From CAG-632 sp963626805 (GTDB lineage Bacteria; Bacillota; Clostridia; Lachnospirales; Lachnospiraceae): a DNA stretch of 64,000 bases. The position numbers were made by a program, and so were the translations under genes. Where the stretch lies: contig CAVFXS010000036.1 in assembly GCA_963626805.1 (NCBI GenBank), forward strand, positions 42,026 through 106,025, in the 5' to 3' direction. Under the pieces are notes generated by a model. That model ran no database searches, was not told where the DNA came from, and saw nothing but the letters and a program-made list of their open reading frames with translations. Of this stretch, positions 54,441 to 63,350 are shown in pieces (position 1 is the first letter of the stretch; every line of letters starts with the position of its first letter).

Positions 54441-54629
54441 TCAGACCATAAGGATCCGAATCATACTCAGCTGTTCTACCAGTTGACTCAGATGAATCAC
54501 CCGGAAAAGAAGAACAATATTCAAAATCAGTGAAATCAGAATCAGAACCAGCGCTGTTATCAGCAGAATCTTTTTCATTCTTTCAACCCGTCTGTTCCTC
54601 ATCTGTTTTTCTTCTATAGCTTCTGACAT
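54441..54629 (-). CDS. Small single-helix membrane protein
   Basis: 62 residues: basic N-terminus (EKQMRNRRVERMKKI), one membrane helix (LLITALVLILISLILNIVLLF), and a short leucine-rich C-terminal helix. Length and shape recall small divisome proteins such as FtsL or DivIC, but there is no firm match. A GGAGAAGGA site precedes ATG 54629. It lies 43 bases upstream of bactofilin in the same direction, so it may be co-transcribed. Confidence 0.6.
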   Translation of the reverse strand: MSEAIEEKQMRNRRVERMKKILLITALVLILISLILNIVLLFRVIHLSQLVEQLSMIRILMV

Positions 54630-54670
54630 ATTCCTTCTCCATTGTATCTTTTCAAACTATTGCTCATAGA

Positions 54671-55123
54671 TTATAACATAGTATCCTGATTTTTTGTAGT
54701 ATTATTTAAGTATTGGATCATACCCGGGCCCAAATTTTCGGTCGGTCTTGCAAGAAAAGCGTGTTTCTCATAGAACGATTCCCGTCCCTTTGCACACATC
54801 AGGCAAAACATCATTTCCGTATCCGGAAGTTGCAACGCTTCTGCATGTTTTTTCAATTCATTTAATATTTTAGAGCCGATTCCCAGATATTGAACATGCG
54901 GTAATACGATCAGATCCTGTACATAACAGATGACTGCACCATCACCGACCAGGCGTCCCATGCCTACACATTCACCATCCACATAAGCAGTTACAATATA
55001 TAAACTTCGCTCCAGTGCAAGCTCCGCCTGTTCACGGCTTAATACCTTCCAATGAACGCCGCTCCGTAACATCAGATATTTATCTACATCCAGTTCATTG
55101 TATTTTAATGTTATTTCCATCAT
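54671..55123 (-). CDS. GNAT-family N-acetyltransferase
   Basis: 150 residues. The core has VTAYVDGECVGMGRLVGDG, then YVQDLIVLPHVQYLGIGSKILNELKK, which holds the Q/RxxGxG/A acetyl-CoA-binding motif (QYLGIG). The acceptor is not known. ATG 55120 is an equal start. Between hisF and the small membrane protein, in the same direction. Confidence 0.88.
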   Translation of the reverse strand: MMEITLKYNELDVDKYLMLRSGVHWKVLSREQAELALERSLYIVTAYVDGECVGMGRLVGDGAVICYVQDLIVLPHVQYLGIGSKILNELKKHAEALQLPDTEMMFCLMCAKGRESFYEKHAFLARPTENLGPGMIQYLNNTTKNQDTML

Positions 55124-55135
55124 ATTCTGACCTTC

Positions 55136-55897
55136 TCATATACGCACCGATATTCCCCGCTGCTTTAATGCTTTTTTCAGATCCGCAATTTCCAGCTCTT
55201 TATAATGGAACAGGGATGCTGCCAGTGCCGCATCTGCCTTTCCGTCTGTCAACGCTTCCGCAAAATGATCAATGGTTCCCGCACCACCGGACGCAATGAC
55301 CGGAATTCCTACATTTTCTGAAATGATTCTGGTAAGCTCAATATCATATCCGGCCTTGGTACCGTCACAGTCCATGCTCGTCAGCAATATCTCACCGGCC
55401 CCCAGCTCTTCCGCCTTCATTGCCCATGCAACCGCATCCATATTCATATCAACTCTGCCGCCGTTTTTGTAAATGCTCCAGCTGCTTCCATCCTGTCTTC
55501 TTCTCGCATCAATTGCAACTACTACACACTGGCTGCCGAATTTCTCAGCTGCCTCTGAAATCAGCTGCGGACGGTCAATGGCAGACGAATTGATCGATAC
55601 CTTGTCTGCACCTTCCCGCAGGATTGCCTTAAAATCATCTACTGTACGGATACCTCCGCCAACGGTAAATGGTATAAACACCGTCTCAGCTACACGCCGC
55701 ACCATATCTACCACAATATTTCTGGCATCAGAGGATGCCGTTATATCCAGAAACACCAGTTCATCCGCACCGGCCTTATCATACGCTGCCGCAATTTCCA
55801 CCGGATCACCGGCATCCCGCAGATCAACAAAGTTTACGCCTTTGACCACCCGTCCCTTATTAACATCCAGGCAGGGAATAATTCGTTTTGTATGCAT
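55136..55897 (-). CDS. hisF: Imidazole glycerol phosphate synthase cyclase subunit
   Basis: 253 residues, TIM barrel. RIIPCLDVNKGRVVKGVNF holds catalytic Asp11, VVVAIDARR the second catalytic Asp, and FTVGGGIRT and ASGGAGTIDHF the phosphate sites. It forms IGP and AICAR from PRFAR using ammonia from HisH. hisH is 12 bases upstream. The rest of the his operon is not in this window. Confidence 0.97.
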   Translation of the reverse strand: MHTKRIIPCLDVNKGRVVKGVNFVDLRDAGDPVEIAAAYDKAGADELVFLDITASSDARNIVVDMVRRVAETVFIPFTVGGGIRTVDDFKAILREGADKVSINSSAIDRPQLISEAAEKFGSQCVVVAIDARRRQDGSSWSIYKNGGRVDMNMDAVAWAMKAEELGAGEILLTSMDCDGTKAGYDIELTRIISENVGIPVIASGGAGTIDHFAEALTDGKADAALAASLFHYKELEIADLKKALKQRGISVRI

Positions 55898-55909
55898 TTA
55901 TTCCGCCTC

Positions 55910-56515
55910 CTATAATCGAATAAAATTCTTAAGTATCTGTAAGCCAACCCGGCTGCTCTTTTCCGGGTGGAACTGGCATGCATATATATTCTCATGTTCC
56001 ACTGAGGCATGAATCTTTGTTGAGTATACCGTCGTTGCAGCAACATCCTCTTCATGCTCTGCTTGAAGATAATAAGAATGTACGAAATATACATACGACT
56101 GATCCTCTATGCCCTGAAACAATGTTGCACCCGGCTTTATATCCAGAGAGTTCCAGCCCATATGCGGAATCTTTAATCCCGGAGCATCCGGTATTCTTAT
56201 GATCCGTCCATCCAGAAGTCCAAGTCCTGTTACTCCTTCGCTCTCCTCGCTTGTCTTGAACAGAAGCTGCAGGCCAAGGCAGATTCCGAGAAACGGGGTC
56301 TTTTTATCTACAACATCATAGATCGTATTTACCAGATCATATTCCCGAATCTTAGCCATGGCATCACCAAAGCTTCCGACCCCGGGCAGAATCACCTTAT
56401 CACTGTTCAGGATCAGATCTCTGTCTCTGGTTATGACCGCATCCTCTCCAAGGTACTGGATCGCTTTTTCCACACTCTTAATGTTTCCTGCATCATAGTC
56501 GATAATCGCTATCAT
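55910..56515 (-). CDS. hisH: Imidazole glycerol phosphate synthase glutaminase subunit
   Basis: 201 residues, class I glutamine amidotransferase. Catalytic Cys in PFLGICLGLQLLF, and His-Glu in ACQFHPEKSS. PHMGWNSLDI and YFVHSYYL are HisH-specific. It feeds ammonia to HisF downstream. Its start overlaps the stop of the acidic membrane protein by four bases (ATGA). Confidence 0.97.
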   Translation of the reverse strand: MIAIIDYDAGNIKSVEKAIQYLGEDAVITRDRDLILNSDKVILPGVGSFGDAMAKIREYDLVNTIYDVVDKKTPFLGICLGLQLLFKTSEESEGVTGLGLLDGRIIRIPDAPGLKIPHMGWNSLDIKPGATLFQGIEDQSYVYFVHSYYLQAEHEEDVAATTVYSTKIHASVEHENIYACQFHPEKSSRVGLQILKNFIRL

Positions 56516-58254
56516 TGTGTCACATCCTCTACTGTATTTTCACTTTCCGTTCCCGCTTCTGTACTGACAGCATTACCGGAAGATGTTTCGCTGCTGTTAT
56601 TGAACTGAACATCTGCACTCCGAAGTCTGATCTGCTCTGTATATTCCTGATCTGGCAATTGCAGAAGCTCCAGTGCATCTGCCTCCGTCATACCATAGGT
56701 CTCATTTAAGGCAGTCACAATCTGATTCTTCGCATAATTATAGTCATCCAGGATATTTAATGTCTGTGCCTCCTGATAATAATCATCATACTTGGCAAAG
56801 CCCTGGAGTAACGCATCCAGTGCCATATCCGGCTTATTCATGGTTCTGTAATTCTCATATGCCTCATACTGACGTTCTACATACATAACCGTATAAATCC
56901 GGGATTCCAGGTCCTTATCATCTTCCTTTACATCAACACCAAGAATCTCCCGATAAGCCATTCCGTACTTCTGACGTTCAAAATATGTAGTAGCCTTCTG
57001 GATCACCAGCGTATAATCAAATACATTTGTACCCAGAATGACTGCACCGCCCACGCACAGGAAGAACAGGACTATGATCACACATAACGGCTTGTTCAGC
57101 TTCTTTTCCGGACCTTCTGCCGCCAGCAGCTTCTCTTCCTCTGCTTTTCTGGCTGCCTTCTTTGAGGCTAATCTGGCCTGTTTTTCCTTCTGATTCTTCT
57201 GCTTCTTTTCATTCTGAGCTGCTTTTTTCTCTTTATTTTCTTCTTTCTTTTTTAATTTGGCTTCTTCCTTCTTCTGCTTCTTCTCTTCTGATGCAGCCAG
57301 CTCCTCCGGTGTCGGTTCGTCTGACTCATCTTCTCCAAACAGAATATCCATAAAGCTTTTCTTTGCTTTCCTGTTATCATCTATTTCACTGATATCCTTA
57401 ATATCTGCCATTTCCGGCGGAATCTCAAAATCCGGTATCTCATCCTGCGTTGAAACAGTCGCAGTCATTTCCGCATTCGCATCCAGCCCGAGCATTGCAA
57501 ATAAATCATTCATATCTGCATTTGCGGAATCGGATGTATCAGAGTTCTCTGCCGATGCTATCGACAGCTGTGTCTCTTCCCCTGCAACGATTCCCTCAGT
57601 GTCTGCAGACAGTTCTTCCGGCTCTGCAAATGACTCATTCGGATCCTGCGCTCCCAGATTCTGCATTTCTACTGCTTCCTGCGATTTCAGATCCGGTCCC
57701 TCATCACCAAATACCTCTTTAAACATCGCATCAATGTCTGTATCCGACATTTCCATCTCTTCCGAATCTGATGCGGTCGCTAAATCTTCGCCGGACTCCT
57801 CTGTCATTTTCTCAGCCGATGCTCCTGCCGGCATTTCTCCCTGCTTTAATTTCCGGAATTCCCGTTCAAAATCATCATCCGCCGATTCATCCAGATAATT
57901 TTCATCAATCTGCAGATCACGGATGTCCTCCTCACTTAACGGACTTCTCAGCTCATCCAAATCCATCTTCGTAACATCCACATCATCGAAATCAATGTCT
58001 GCAAAATCCATGTCATTCATATCGACATCTGCCAGCTTGTCCAGTTCATCCAACTCGGATATCTCCTCTGTCGGAATCTCTGCATCTGACCATGCAACAT
58101 CCTGAATATTCGCAGAATCGGTGTCCAGATTTTCTTCCATATCCAGATTGGAAGAAATCGGTTCCGGCTCCTCGTCCGGGATCGATCCTGCTCCAGTCAC
58201 TGCATCATTCTGCTCTACTTTCTTTAATAATTGATCCAAATAATTTTCATCCAT
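56512..58254 (-). CDS. Large acidic membrane protein, unknown function
   Basis: 580 residues, not recognised. The first 330 are very acidic, rich in Asp, Glu, Ser and Met (MNDMDFADIDFDDVDVTKMD). Then comes a strongly charged coiled coil of about 60 residues (EEKKQKKEEAKLKKKEENKE, AQNEKKQKNQKEK), one membrane helix near 390-412 (LCVIIVLFFLCVGGAVILG), and about 165 residues outside the cell that look like helical repeats (YGMAYREILGVDVKE, ALDALLQGFAKYDDY). ATG 58254 follows GAGGGTG; the upstream extension overlaps the promoter. It has its own promoter and leads hisH and hisF. Function is unknown. Confidence 0.8.
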   Translation of the reverse strand: MDENYLDQLLKKVEQNDAVTGAGSIPDEEPEPISSNLDMEENLDTDSANIQDVAWSDAEIPTEEISELDELDKLADVDMNDMDFADIDFDDVDVTKMDLDELRSPLSEEDIRDLQIDENYLDESADDDFEREFRKLKQGEMPAGASAEKMTEESGEDLATASDSEEMEMSDTDIDAMFKEVFGDEGPDLKSQEAVEMQNLGAQDPNESFAEPEELSADTEGIVAGEETQLSIASAENSDTSDSANADMNDLFAMLGLDANAEMTATVSTQDEIPDFEIPPEMADIKDISEIDDNRKAKKSFMDILFGEDESDEPTPEELAASEEKKQKKEEAKLKKKEENKEKKAAQNEKKQKNQKEKQARLASKKAARKAEEEKLLAAEGPEKKLNKPLCVIIVLFFLCVGGAVILGTNVFDYTLVIQKATTYFERQKYGMAYREILGVDVKEDDKDLESRIYTVMYVERQYEAYENYRTMNKPDMALDALLQGFAKYDDYYQEAQTLNILDDYNYAKNQIVTALNETYGMTEADALELLQLPDQEYTEQIRLRSADVQFNNSSETSSGNAVSTEAGTESENTVEDVTQ

Positions 58255-58285
58255 AAATTCACCCTCTTCATGAGCACTCTTTCTA

Positions 58286-58314
58286 ACTATACAATAAGCC
58301 ATTCCAAAAAACAA
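58286..58314 (-). promoter_or_regulatory. Promoter for the acidic membrane protein gene
   Basis: Minus strand -35 TTGTTT (58309-58314), 17-base spacer, -10 TATAGT (58286-58291), 32 bases before the start. Confidence 0.6.
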
Positions 58315-58315
58315 G

Positions 58316-58344
58316 TTGCATTTCACACAGAAATATTATATATT
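58316..58344 (+). promoter_or_regulatory. Promoter for the DUF6465-like gene
   Basis: -35 TTGCAT (58316-58321), 17-base spacer, -10 TATATT (58339-58344), 41 bases before ATG 58385. Its -35 lies one base from that of the divergent promoter. Confidence 0.6.
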
Positions 58345-58384
58345 AAGGGTGTTTCAATGATTATCCAGTAAAGGAGGAAGTTAT

Positions 58385-58585
58385 ATGAAGTCATCAATTT
58401 ACGTAGAATTCTCTGACAAGCAGATTGCAGAAAACGAGCTGGTTGCAACCGCTAAAAGAATCTGGGTTGACAACGGACACAAGGCATCTGAGTTAAAATC
58501 CCTGCAGTTATACATTAAACCGGAAGATAATACCGTTTATTGTGTATTCAATCAGGACATTAAAGAACAGTTTACATTAGATTAA
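58385..58585 (+). CDS. Small DUF6465-like protein
   Basis: 66 residues, soluble alpha/beta (SSIYVEFSDKQIAENELVAT; LQLYIKPEDNTVYCVFNQDI). It resembles the DUF6465 family of Clostridia, whose role is unknown; this is from memory, not a search. AAAGGAGG precedes ATG and a strong terminator follows, which suggests a well-expressed single-gene unit. Confidence 0.8.
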   Translation: MKSSIYVEFSDKQIAENELVATAKRIWVDNGHKASELKSLQLYIKPEDNTVYCVFNQDIKEQFTLD

Positions 58586-58596
58586 TCACATAATAT

Positions 58597-58639
58597 TATT
58601 ATAAAAAGCAGTTACATCATGCAACTGCTTTTTATAATA
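58597..58639. terminator. Bidirectional terminator after the DUF6465-like gene
   Basis: A perfect 17-bp stem (58597-58613 with 58623-58639) with a nine-base loop; the base of the stem holds A5 and T5 runs, so it can work in both directions, for this gene and for cheV on the other strand. Confidence 0.85.
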
Positions 58640-58708
58640 TTAACCGTTTATTTAACTGCCTTATTCTATCAGCTTTATTTTGCTGATTCTTCTGTCTTGT
58701 TTCTCAAT

Positions 58709-59620
58709 TTATTCTTCATCGTATCCGATCAGCCGATCTATAATATGTACCAACTTTCCAATCTCCGGTTTTGATACCTGTGCATTAGCACCTAAATGTT
58801 CACCTTTGCGTTTCATGTCATCATTGATCAGTGATGAAAAAATAATAATTGGAAGATTCTTTAATTCATCATCCTCCCGCACCAACTTTACAAGATGATG
58901 ACCATCCATAATTGGCATCTCAATATCAGTGATCAGCAACTGTACGCCATACTGCAGACCATTATTCTTCTTTAAAGTACAGATGACATCCCACGCCTCC
59001 TGTCCGTTTGCCTTGATTGTCAGATTCGTGTATCCGGCACGATTCAATGCATCCTGGATCATTGCCTCCAGCATTGGTGAATCCTCAGCTACCAGAATCG
59101 GAACATCACTTCTTTTCCGTTCTCCAAGATCATCAAGCTCCGAAATTCGCAAGCTGGTCTCCGGACAGATTTCCTCTACGATCCGCTCAAAATCCAGAAT
59201 CAGGATCAGGGAATCATTTCTCTTAATAATACCGGTCGCCATTCCTGTTCCGTTTGCATTAATGGTTACATCCGGCTTCACGATCTCAGTCCATGAAACC
59301 CTGTGGATTCCAAGCACCTGCTGTACACGGAATGCAATATTTAAATTATTAAAATTTGTTACGATCAGCATATTCGTGGATACGTCATCCGGATCTTCAA
59401 AGCCAAGGATTGCAAACAGATTCATGACTGTTATAATGTCTCCTCTCGGCATAAACATTCCTTCAATGCAAGGATGCGAATTTGGAATCGGTGTGATCGG
59501 CTGCATGGTCAGAATCTCTTTCACCTTAGCCACATTAATACCATAATGATTATTTCCAACGATAAATTCCAAAATCTCTAATTCATTGGTACCACTCTCT
59601 AACAAAATATCTGTTTTCAC
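58709..59620 (-). CDS. cheV: Chemotaxis coupling protein CheV
   Basis: 303 residues. CheW-like domain at 1-160 (ILEFIVGNNHYGINVAKVKE; IPNSHPCIEGMFMPRGDIIT), then a receiver domain (PILVAEDSPMLEAMIQDAL) with phosphoacceptor Asp232 in LLITDIEMPIMDG. CheV couples receptors to CheA and takes part in adaptation. It is the second chemotaxis gene in the window; no other che or flagellar gene adjoins it. Confidence 0.96.
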   Translation of the reverse strand: MKTDILLESGTNELEILEFIVGNNHYGINVAKVKEILTMQPITPIPNSHPCIEGMFMPRGDIITVMNLFAILGFEDPDDVSTNMLIVTNFNNLNIAFRVQQVLGIHRVSWTEIVKPDVTINANGTGMATGIIKRNDSLILILDFERIVEEICPETSLRISELDDLGERKRSDVPILVAEDSPMLEAMIQDALNRAGYTNLTIKANGQEAWDVICTLKKNNGLQYGVQLLITDIEMPIMDGHHLVKLVREDDELKNLPIIIFSSLINDDMKRKGEHLGANAQVSKPEIGKLVHIIDRLIGYDEE

Positions 59621-59633
59621 TCTCGTTTACCTC

Positions 59634-60377
59634 CTACTGTATCGGAATTGTGTGTTCCTCATTCTGGTATGTCACACGAATATCCAGACGTTCAATCTTA
59701 TCAACAAGCCCCGCTGACATCTGGAATACCAAAACGGCTGACTGCTCAGAATCTGCCGGCACCGTTGCTGAAAACGTTCCAAGATCATCCATGAGGATCG
59801 TCAGCATCGGCTTTGCTGCCTTAGACTGGTTCATCACCAGACGGTAGCTCAGATCTGTATTCAACAGATCTACCATTTTATCTTCTGATGTTTTATTTGT
59901 AATATCAAACTTTACCACAACCAGCTTATATCCTTTGTCTGCTTCCAGATAAATAAATGCACCATCCTGATCAATGGACGGATAACGATCTAAAAACATA
60001 CACCGGTTATATTGAATGGAAATTCCATCCACCCCTGCAATCTCGGCAATGTCCTGTACACTGCCGTCATCAGAGGGGGGGAGCATCGGTTCCTCGCTTC
60101 CTACCTCCGTTGTATTTTCTGCCGCTGTCGGATCGGAAGCAGCCTCTGTAGTCACTTCTGTAGATACCTCCCCGGTCTGACTCTCCGTTGTTGCAGTCGT
60201 ATCCGGTTCATTCTCTGTATTCATGTATTTAGACTGATAATCTTTATCATATTTCAGCAGCAGATCTGCCGCATATTCTGCAATCACCCGATTTTCCACT
60301 GTCGACAGCTCTCTGCCACAGCCTGCCAGCCCTGCCATCATCATCACGATCACAAGCAGACATCCGATTCGTCTCAC
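59634..60377 (-). CDS. Putative lipoprotein, unknown function
   Basis: 247 residues. Signal peptide and lipobox LAGC (Cys20 in MMMAGLAGCGRELS). A Thr/Glu/Ser-rich linker (about 60-105, low complexity) leads to a beta-rich C-terminal domain (KGYKLVVVKFDITNKTSEDK; QSAVLVFQMSAGL), possibly an immunoglobulin-like or DUF4352/DUF5067-type fold. It is 13 bases upstream of cheV in the same direction. Function unknown. Confidence 0.75.
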   Translation of the reverse strand: MRRIGCLLVIVMMMAGLAGCGRELSTVENRVIAEYAADLLLKYDKDYQSKYMNTENEPDTTATTESQTGEVSTEVTTEAASDPTAAENTTEVGSEEPMLPPSDDGSVQDIAEIAGVDGISIQYNRCMFLDRYPSIDQDGAFIYLEADKGYKLVVVKFDITNKTSEDKMVDLLNTDLSYRLVMNQSKAAKPMLTILMDDLGTFSATVPADSEQSAVLVFQMSAGLVDKIERLDIRVTYQNEEHTIPIQ

Positions 60378-60441
60378 AACGACACCCCCATTATCACTTC
60401 AATAATCCATAGAATAATTTTATCACATTTATCCTCTCCCA

Positions 60442-61911
60442 TCAAGAAATATCCGTATCCAGGTTAAAATAAAATTCTACTCCGTCCTCTACATTTCGAA
60501 CGCCATAGTCCTTTCCCAAAGCCTCCATAGCAGCTGCCACAATCGACAATCCGATACCACTGCCACCATATTCCCGTGTTCTCGCCTTATCAACCTTATA
60601 AAATTTAATCCAGAGCTTATCAAGCTCTTCTTCCGGAATCTGATTTCCCGTATTATATACAACCACCTGCAACTCTTTTTCCAGCTGGACAAAGCGGATT
60701 TCAATCCGGCCCGGTTTCGATACATAATGAATGGCATTGGTCAGATAATTCGTAGCCACTTCCTCGATCAGAAACTCGTCCGACCATACATATACCGGAG
60801 ACTCCGGCGGAAGAACCAGCACCGCACCACTCTCCTCCAACAGTATATTAGATGAATTACAAATATTCCGGATCAGCTCGCTGATATCAAACCTTGTAAC
60901 CTGTGCCTGCTCCTGCCCGAATTCCAATTCATTTAAGGAGAGCAATTTCTTTACCATATTGTTCATTTTATTCGCTTCATCTATGATGACATCACAGTAA
61001 AACTCCATACTCTGCGGATCATCACTGATGCTCTCTTTTAATCCTTCCGCATATCCCTGGATCAATGCGATCGGTGTCTTAAGCTCATGGGACACATGAG
61101 ATAAGAATTCTTTCCGCATTTCATCGATCTGCGTCTTCTGCTCAATATCATGATGCAAGGCACTGTTTGCTGTTTTCAGTTCAGAAATGGTATGCTCAAG
61201 CTTTGTAGACAACACATTCATGCTTTCGCCCAGCTCACCCACTTCATCCTTTGACTTCACCGTAACCTTGGCATCAAAATCCAGATTGGACATACGCTTT
61301 GCAACAATCGCCATATCATGGATCGGCTTTGAAAAATATCGGCTGATACAGGATATTACAATTGCAGCCAGCACCAGAATTGCAAGACTGAAGTATAAAA
61401 AGGTACGATTCGTAAACCGCGCACTGGTATTAATTGAATCCATGGAGGTTCGTATTACGATCATGTAACCGTTGCTCAGATATCCGGTCAGGTCGTAATA
61501 TCCGGTCTGCATGCGATCATCCTGATGAATCTCGATCACATAGTTTTTCCCGCTTTCCAGATAGCTCGGATTCTGAATCAGCTTAGTCATTGCATTCAGG
61601 CTGTCAAACATCATACTTTTCTCATTCGTTGTGGTATATATCTTACTTTCTCCATCACTCACAACGATAATTGCATTTAACGGATTGTTCAATCCTTCAA
61701 AGCCGACTGCCAGCTCGTCATCACTGACATCGTCATCCCCAAATAGCTCATTTACCTGCTGATAAAGACCTTCCAGACTTTTCTCCGCCTTCGCCTCAAA
61801 CCAGACAAACGAGCTTCTATGATACAGTAGCCAGCTGATTGCTATGATCAATGCTATAAATGAAATCGAAACTATCGTCAGACGAAACTGAATCGTATTC
61901 TTCATTTTCAT
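60442..61911 (-). CDS. HAMP-containing sensor histidine kinase
   Basis: 489 residues. Membrane helix 1 near 10-30, extracellular sensor 31-165, helix 2 near 172-190 (LYFSLAILVLAAIVISCIS), HAMP at 190-245, phosphorylated His275 in LSHVSHELKTPIALIQG, and an ATPase domain with NNMVKKLLSLNE, EVATNYLTNAIHYV (N box) and GGSGIGLSIVAAAMEAL (G2 box). Pairs with the response regulator just upstream, overlapping by four bases. The signal is not known. Confidence 0.95.
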   Translation of the reverse strand: MKMKNTIQFRLTIVSISFIALIIAISWLLYHRSSFVWFEAKAEKSLEGLYQQVNELFGDDDVSDDELAVGFEGLNNPLNAIIVVSDGESKIYTTTNEKSMMFDSLNAMTKLIQNPSYLESGKNYVIEIHQDDRMQTGYYDLTGYLSNGYMIVIRTSMDSINTSARFTNRTFLYFSLAILVLAAIVISCISRYFSKPIHDMAIVAKRMSNLDFDAKVTVKSKDEVGELGESMNVLSTKLEHTISELKTANSALHHDIEQKTQIDEMRKEFLSHVSHELKTPIALIQGYAEGLKESISDDPQSMEFYCDVIIDEANKMNNMVKKLLSLNELEFGQEQAQVTRFDISELIRNICNSSNILLEESGAVLVLPPESPVYVWSDEFLIEEVATNYLTNAIHYVSKPGRIEIRFVQLEKELQVVVYNTGNQIPEEELDKLWIKFYKVDKARTREYGGSGIGLSIVAAAMEALGKDYGVRNVEDGVEFYFNLDTDIS

Positions 61912-62588
61912 GGTGTTACCTCGAATTTATAGCCCATTCCCCAGATGGTCTTGATATACTCTCCCCGCTCCTTTAACTTACTTCTTAACTTCTTGACATG
62001 GGTATCAATGGTTCTGGCATCACCAAAGTAATCATAATTCCAGACATTATTCAGAATCTTCTCTCTGGACAGTGCCACACCCTGATTCATAACAAAATAA
62101 TGAAGCAGCTCAAATTCTTTAAAGCTCAGTTCTATCGGCTCTCCATCCACCTTCACCATATGGGCATTAACATCCATCTCAATAGCTCCTGCCTGTATTA
62201 CATCAGAATCCTGCAGATTGCTGGTTCTTCTCAGTACCGCCTCTACCCGTGCAACTAAAATCTTCGGGCTGAACGGCTTTGTAATATATTCATCGATTCC
62301 CAGCTCATATCCTAACAGCTCATCCCGTTCCGAGTCTTTGGCTGTCAGCATAATAATCGGCACCTTAGAATACTGTCTGATCTCCTTACATACCTGCCAG
62401 CCATCCATTTTCGGCATCATCACATCCAGAATCACCAATGCAATATCTTTATTCTCAAAGAAAATATCCAATGCTTCCTCACCATCTGCAGCCTCCACTA
62501 CGCGGAAGTTCTTATGGCTCAGGAAATCATTGACCAGCTTCCTCATTCTGCTTTCATCATCAACCACTAATATCCTTAAATTGTCCAT
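61908..62588 (-). CDS. OmpR-family response regulator
   Basis: 226 residues. Receiver with Asp10 and phosphoacceptor Asp55 (LVILDVMMPKMDG) and Lys in MLTAKDSERDE, then a winged-helix DNA-binding domain (SFKEFELLHYFVMNQGVALS; RTIDTHVKKLRSKL). Its kinase follows with an ATGA overlap. ATG 62588 has an AGGAG site. Targets are not known. Confidence 0.96.
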   Translation of the reverse strand: MDNLRILVVDDESRMRKLVNDFLSHKNFRVVEAADGEEALDIFFENKDIALVILDVMMPKMDGWQVCKEIRQYSKVPIIMLTAKDSERDELLGYELGIDEYITKPFSPKILVARVEAVLRRTSNLQDSDVIQAGAIEMDVNAHMVKVDGEPIELSFKEFELLHYFVMNQGVALSREKILNNVWNYDYFGDARTIDTHVKKLRSKLKERGEYIKTIWGMGYKFEVTP

Positions 62589-62654
62589 ATGCCTGCACTC
62601 CTGATCATTAATTTCCTTCTATCATATCAAAGGAATATGATAAAATTGTGAACA

Positions 62655-63254
62655 TTACGGCTCATCCTGTATAGTTGGTGTAATGCCCAGTTCTTCCTCT
62701 TTCTGCCGAAGTTCCTTTTCCCGGTTCGTCAGCTCCTCTTCCCAGCCGGCGTAACGATTTAATATTTTATTCTCCGTGTTGATGTATCCGACATTCGGAT
62801 TCAATGCCGTAATCATGAACAGTGTTAAAACCACTACGGTCAGGGCAATGATCGTTACAATTGCATAACGATACTTTTTCCGAAACGATTCATTCTCTGT
62901 CTGTAGCAGTCGGAATTCCTCCTGTTCCTCCCGGAATCTTCCGTTGCCGGACGGTACCTGAATATACGGAATATCCTCTTTCCTGTATTTCATCGTGTCA
63001 ATCAGATAATCCCGGAACTCTCCCATAAACTGTAATCCAACCGGAGTTCGAAACGCCCGCTTTTCTACCAGTCGTTTGTATATTTCCAATACATCCTTCT
63101 TTTTATTAAAATCGATTTTTTCTTTCAATGCCTGGATATTCCGTAGTTCTTTTCTGGCTTCCTGTGCTTCACGTATGGTTGCAAATTCATAGTCTGCAAC
63201 CAGAAGCTCTGCTGTATCCGGTTCCTGTTGCATCTCTTTTACCTGTTCTTCCAT
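62655..63254 (-). CDS. Membrane protein with coiled-coil tail, unknown function
   Basis: 199 residues, not recognised. A soluble helical part (about 1-120), one membrane helix near 128-148 (AIVTIIALTVVVLTLFMI), then an outside segment ending in a coiled coil (YAGWEEELTNREKELRQKEE). GGAGG lies seven bases before ATG 63254; the in-frame ATG at 63320 overlaps the upstream terminator region. Upstream of the response regulator, 66 bases apart. Confidence 0.75.
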   Translation of the reverse strand: MEEQVKEMQQEPDTAELLVADYEFATIREAQEARKELRNIQALKEKIDFNKKKDVLEIYKRLVEKRAFRTPVGLQFMGEFRDYLIDTMKYRKEDIPYIQVPSGNGRFREEQEEFRLLQTENESFRKKYRYAIVTIIALTVVVLTLFMITALNPNVGYINTENKILNRYAGWEEELTNREKELRQKEEELGITPTIQDEP

Positions 63255-63303
63255 CCGTTTTCCTCCCGTATTTATATTTGTATCTGCACAAATAATCGTG
63301 GTA

Positions 63304-63339
63304 ACAAAAAAGGTGTTCAAACACAGGGTCTGAACACCT
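63304..63339 (-). terminator. Terminator after the lipoprotein gene
   Basis: A 9-bp stem (63311-63319 with 63331-63339), 11-base loop and six T on the minus strand (63305-63310). It falls between the lipoprotein and the next gene. Confidence 0.8.
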
Positions 63340-63350
63340 CTACTTGCATC

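Noticed and set aside
57257..57898. 213-codon Ser-rich frame on the plus strand
   Set aside because: It mirrors the acidic Asp/Glu/Ser region of the real minus-strand gene, and has no ribosome site.
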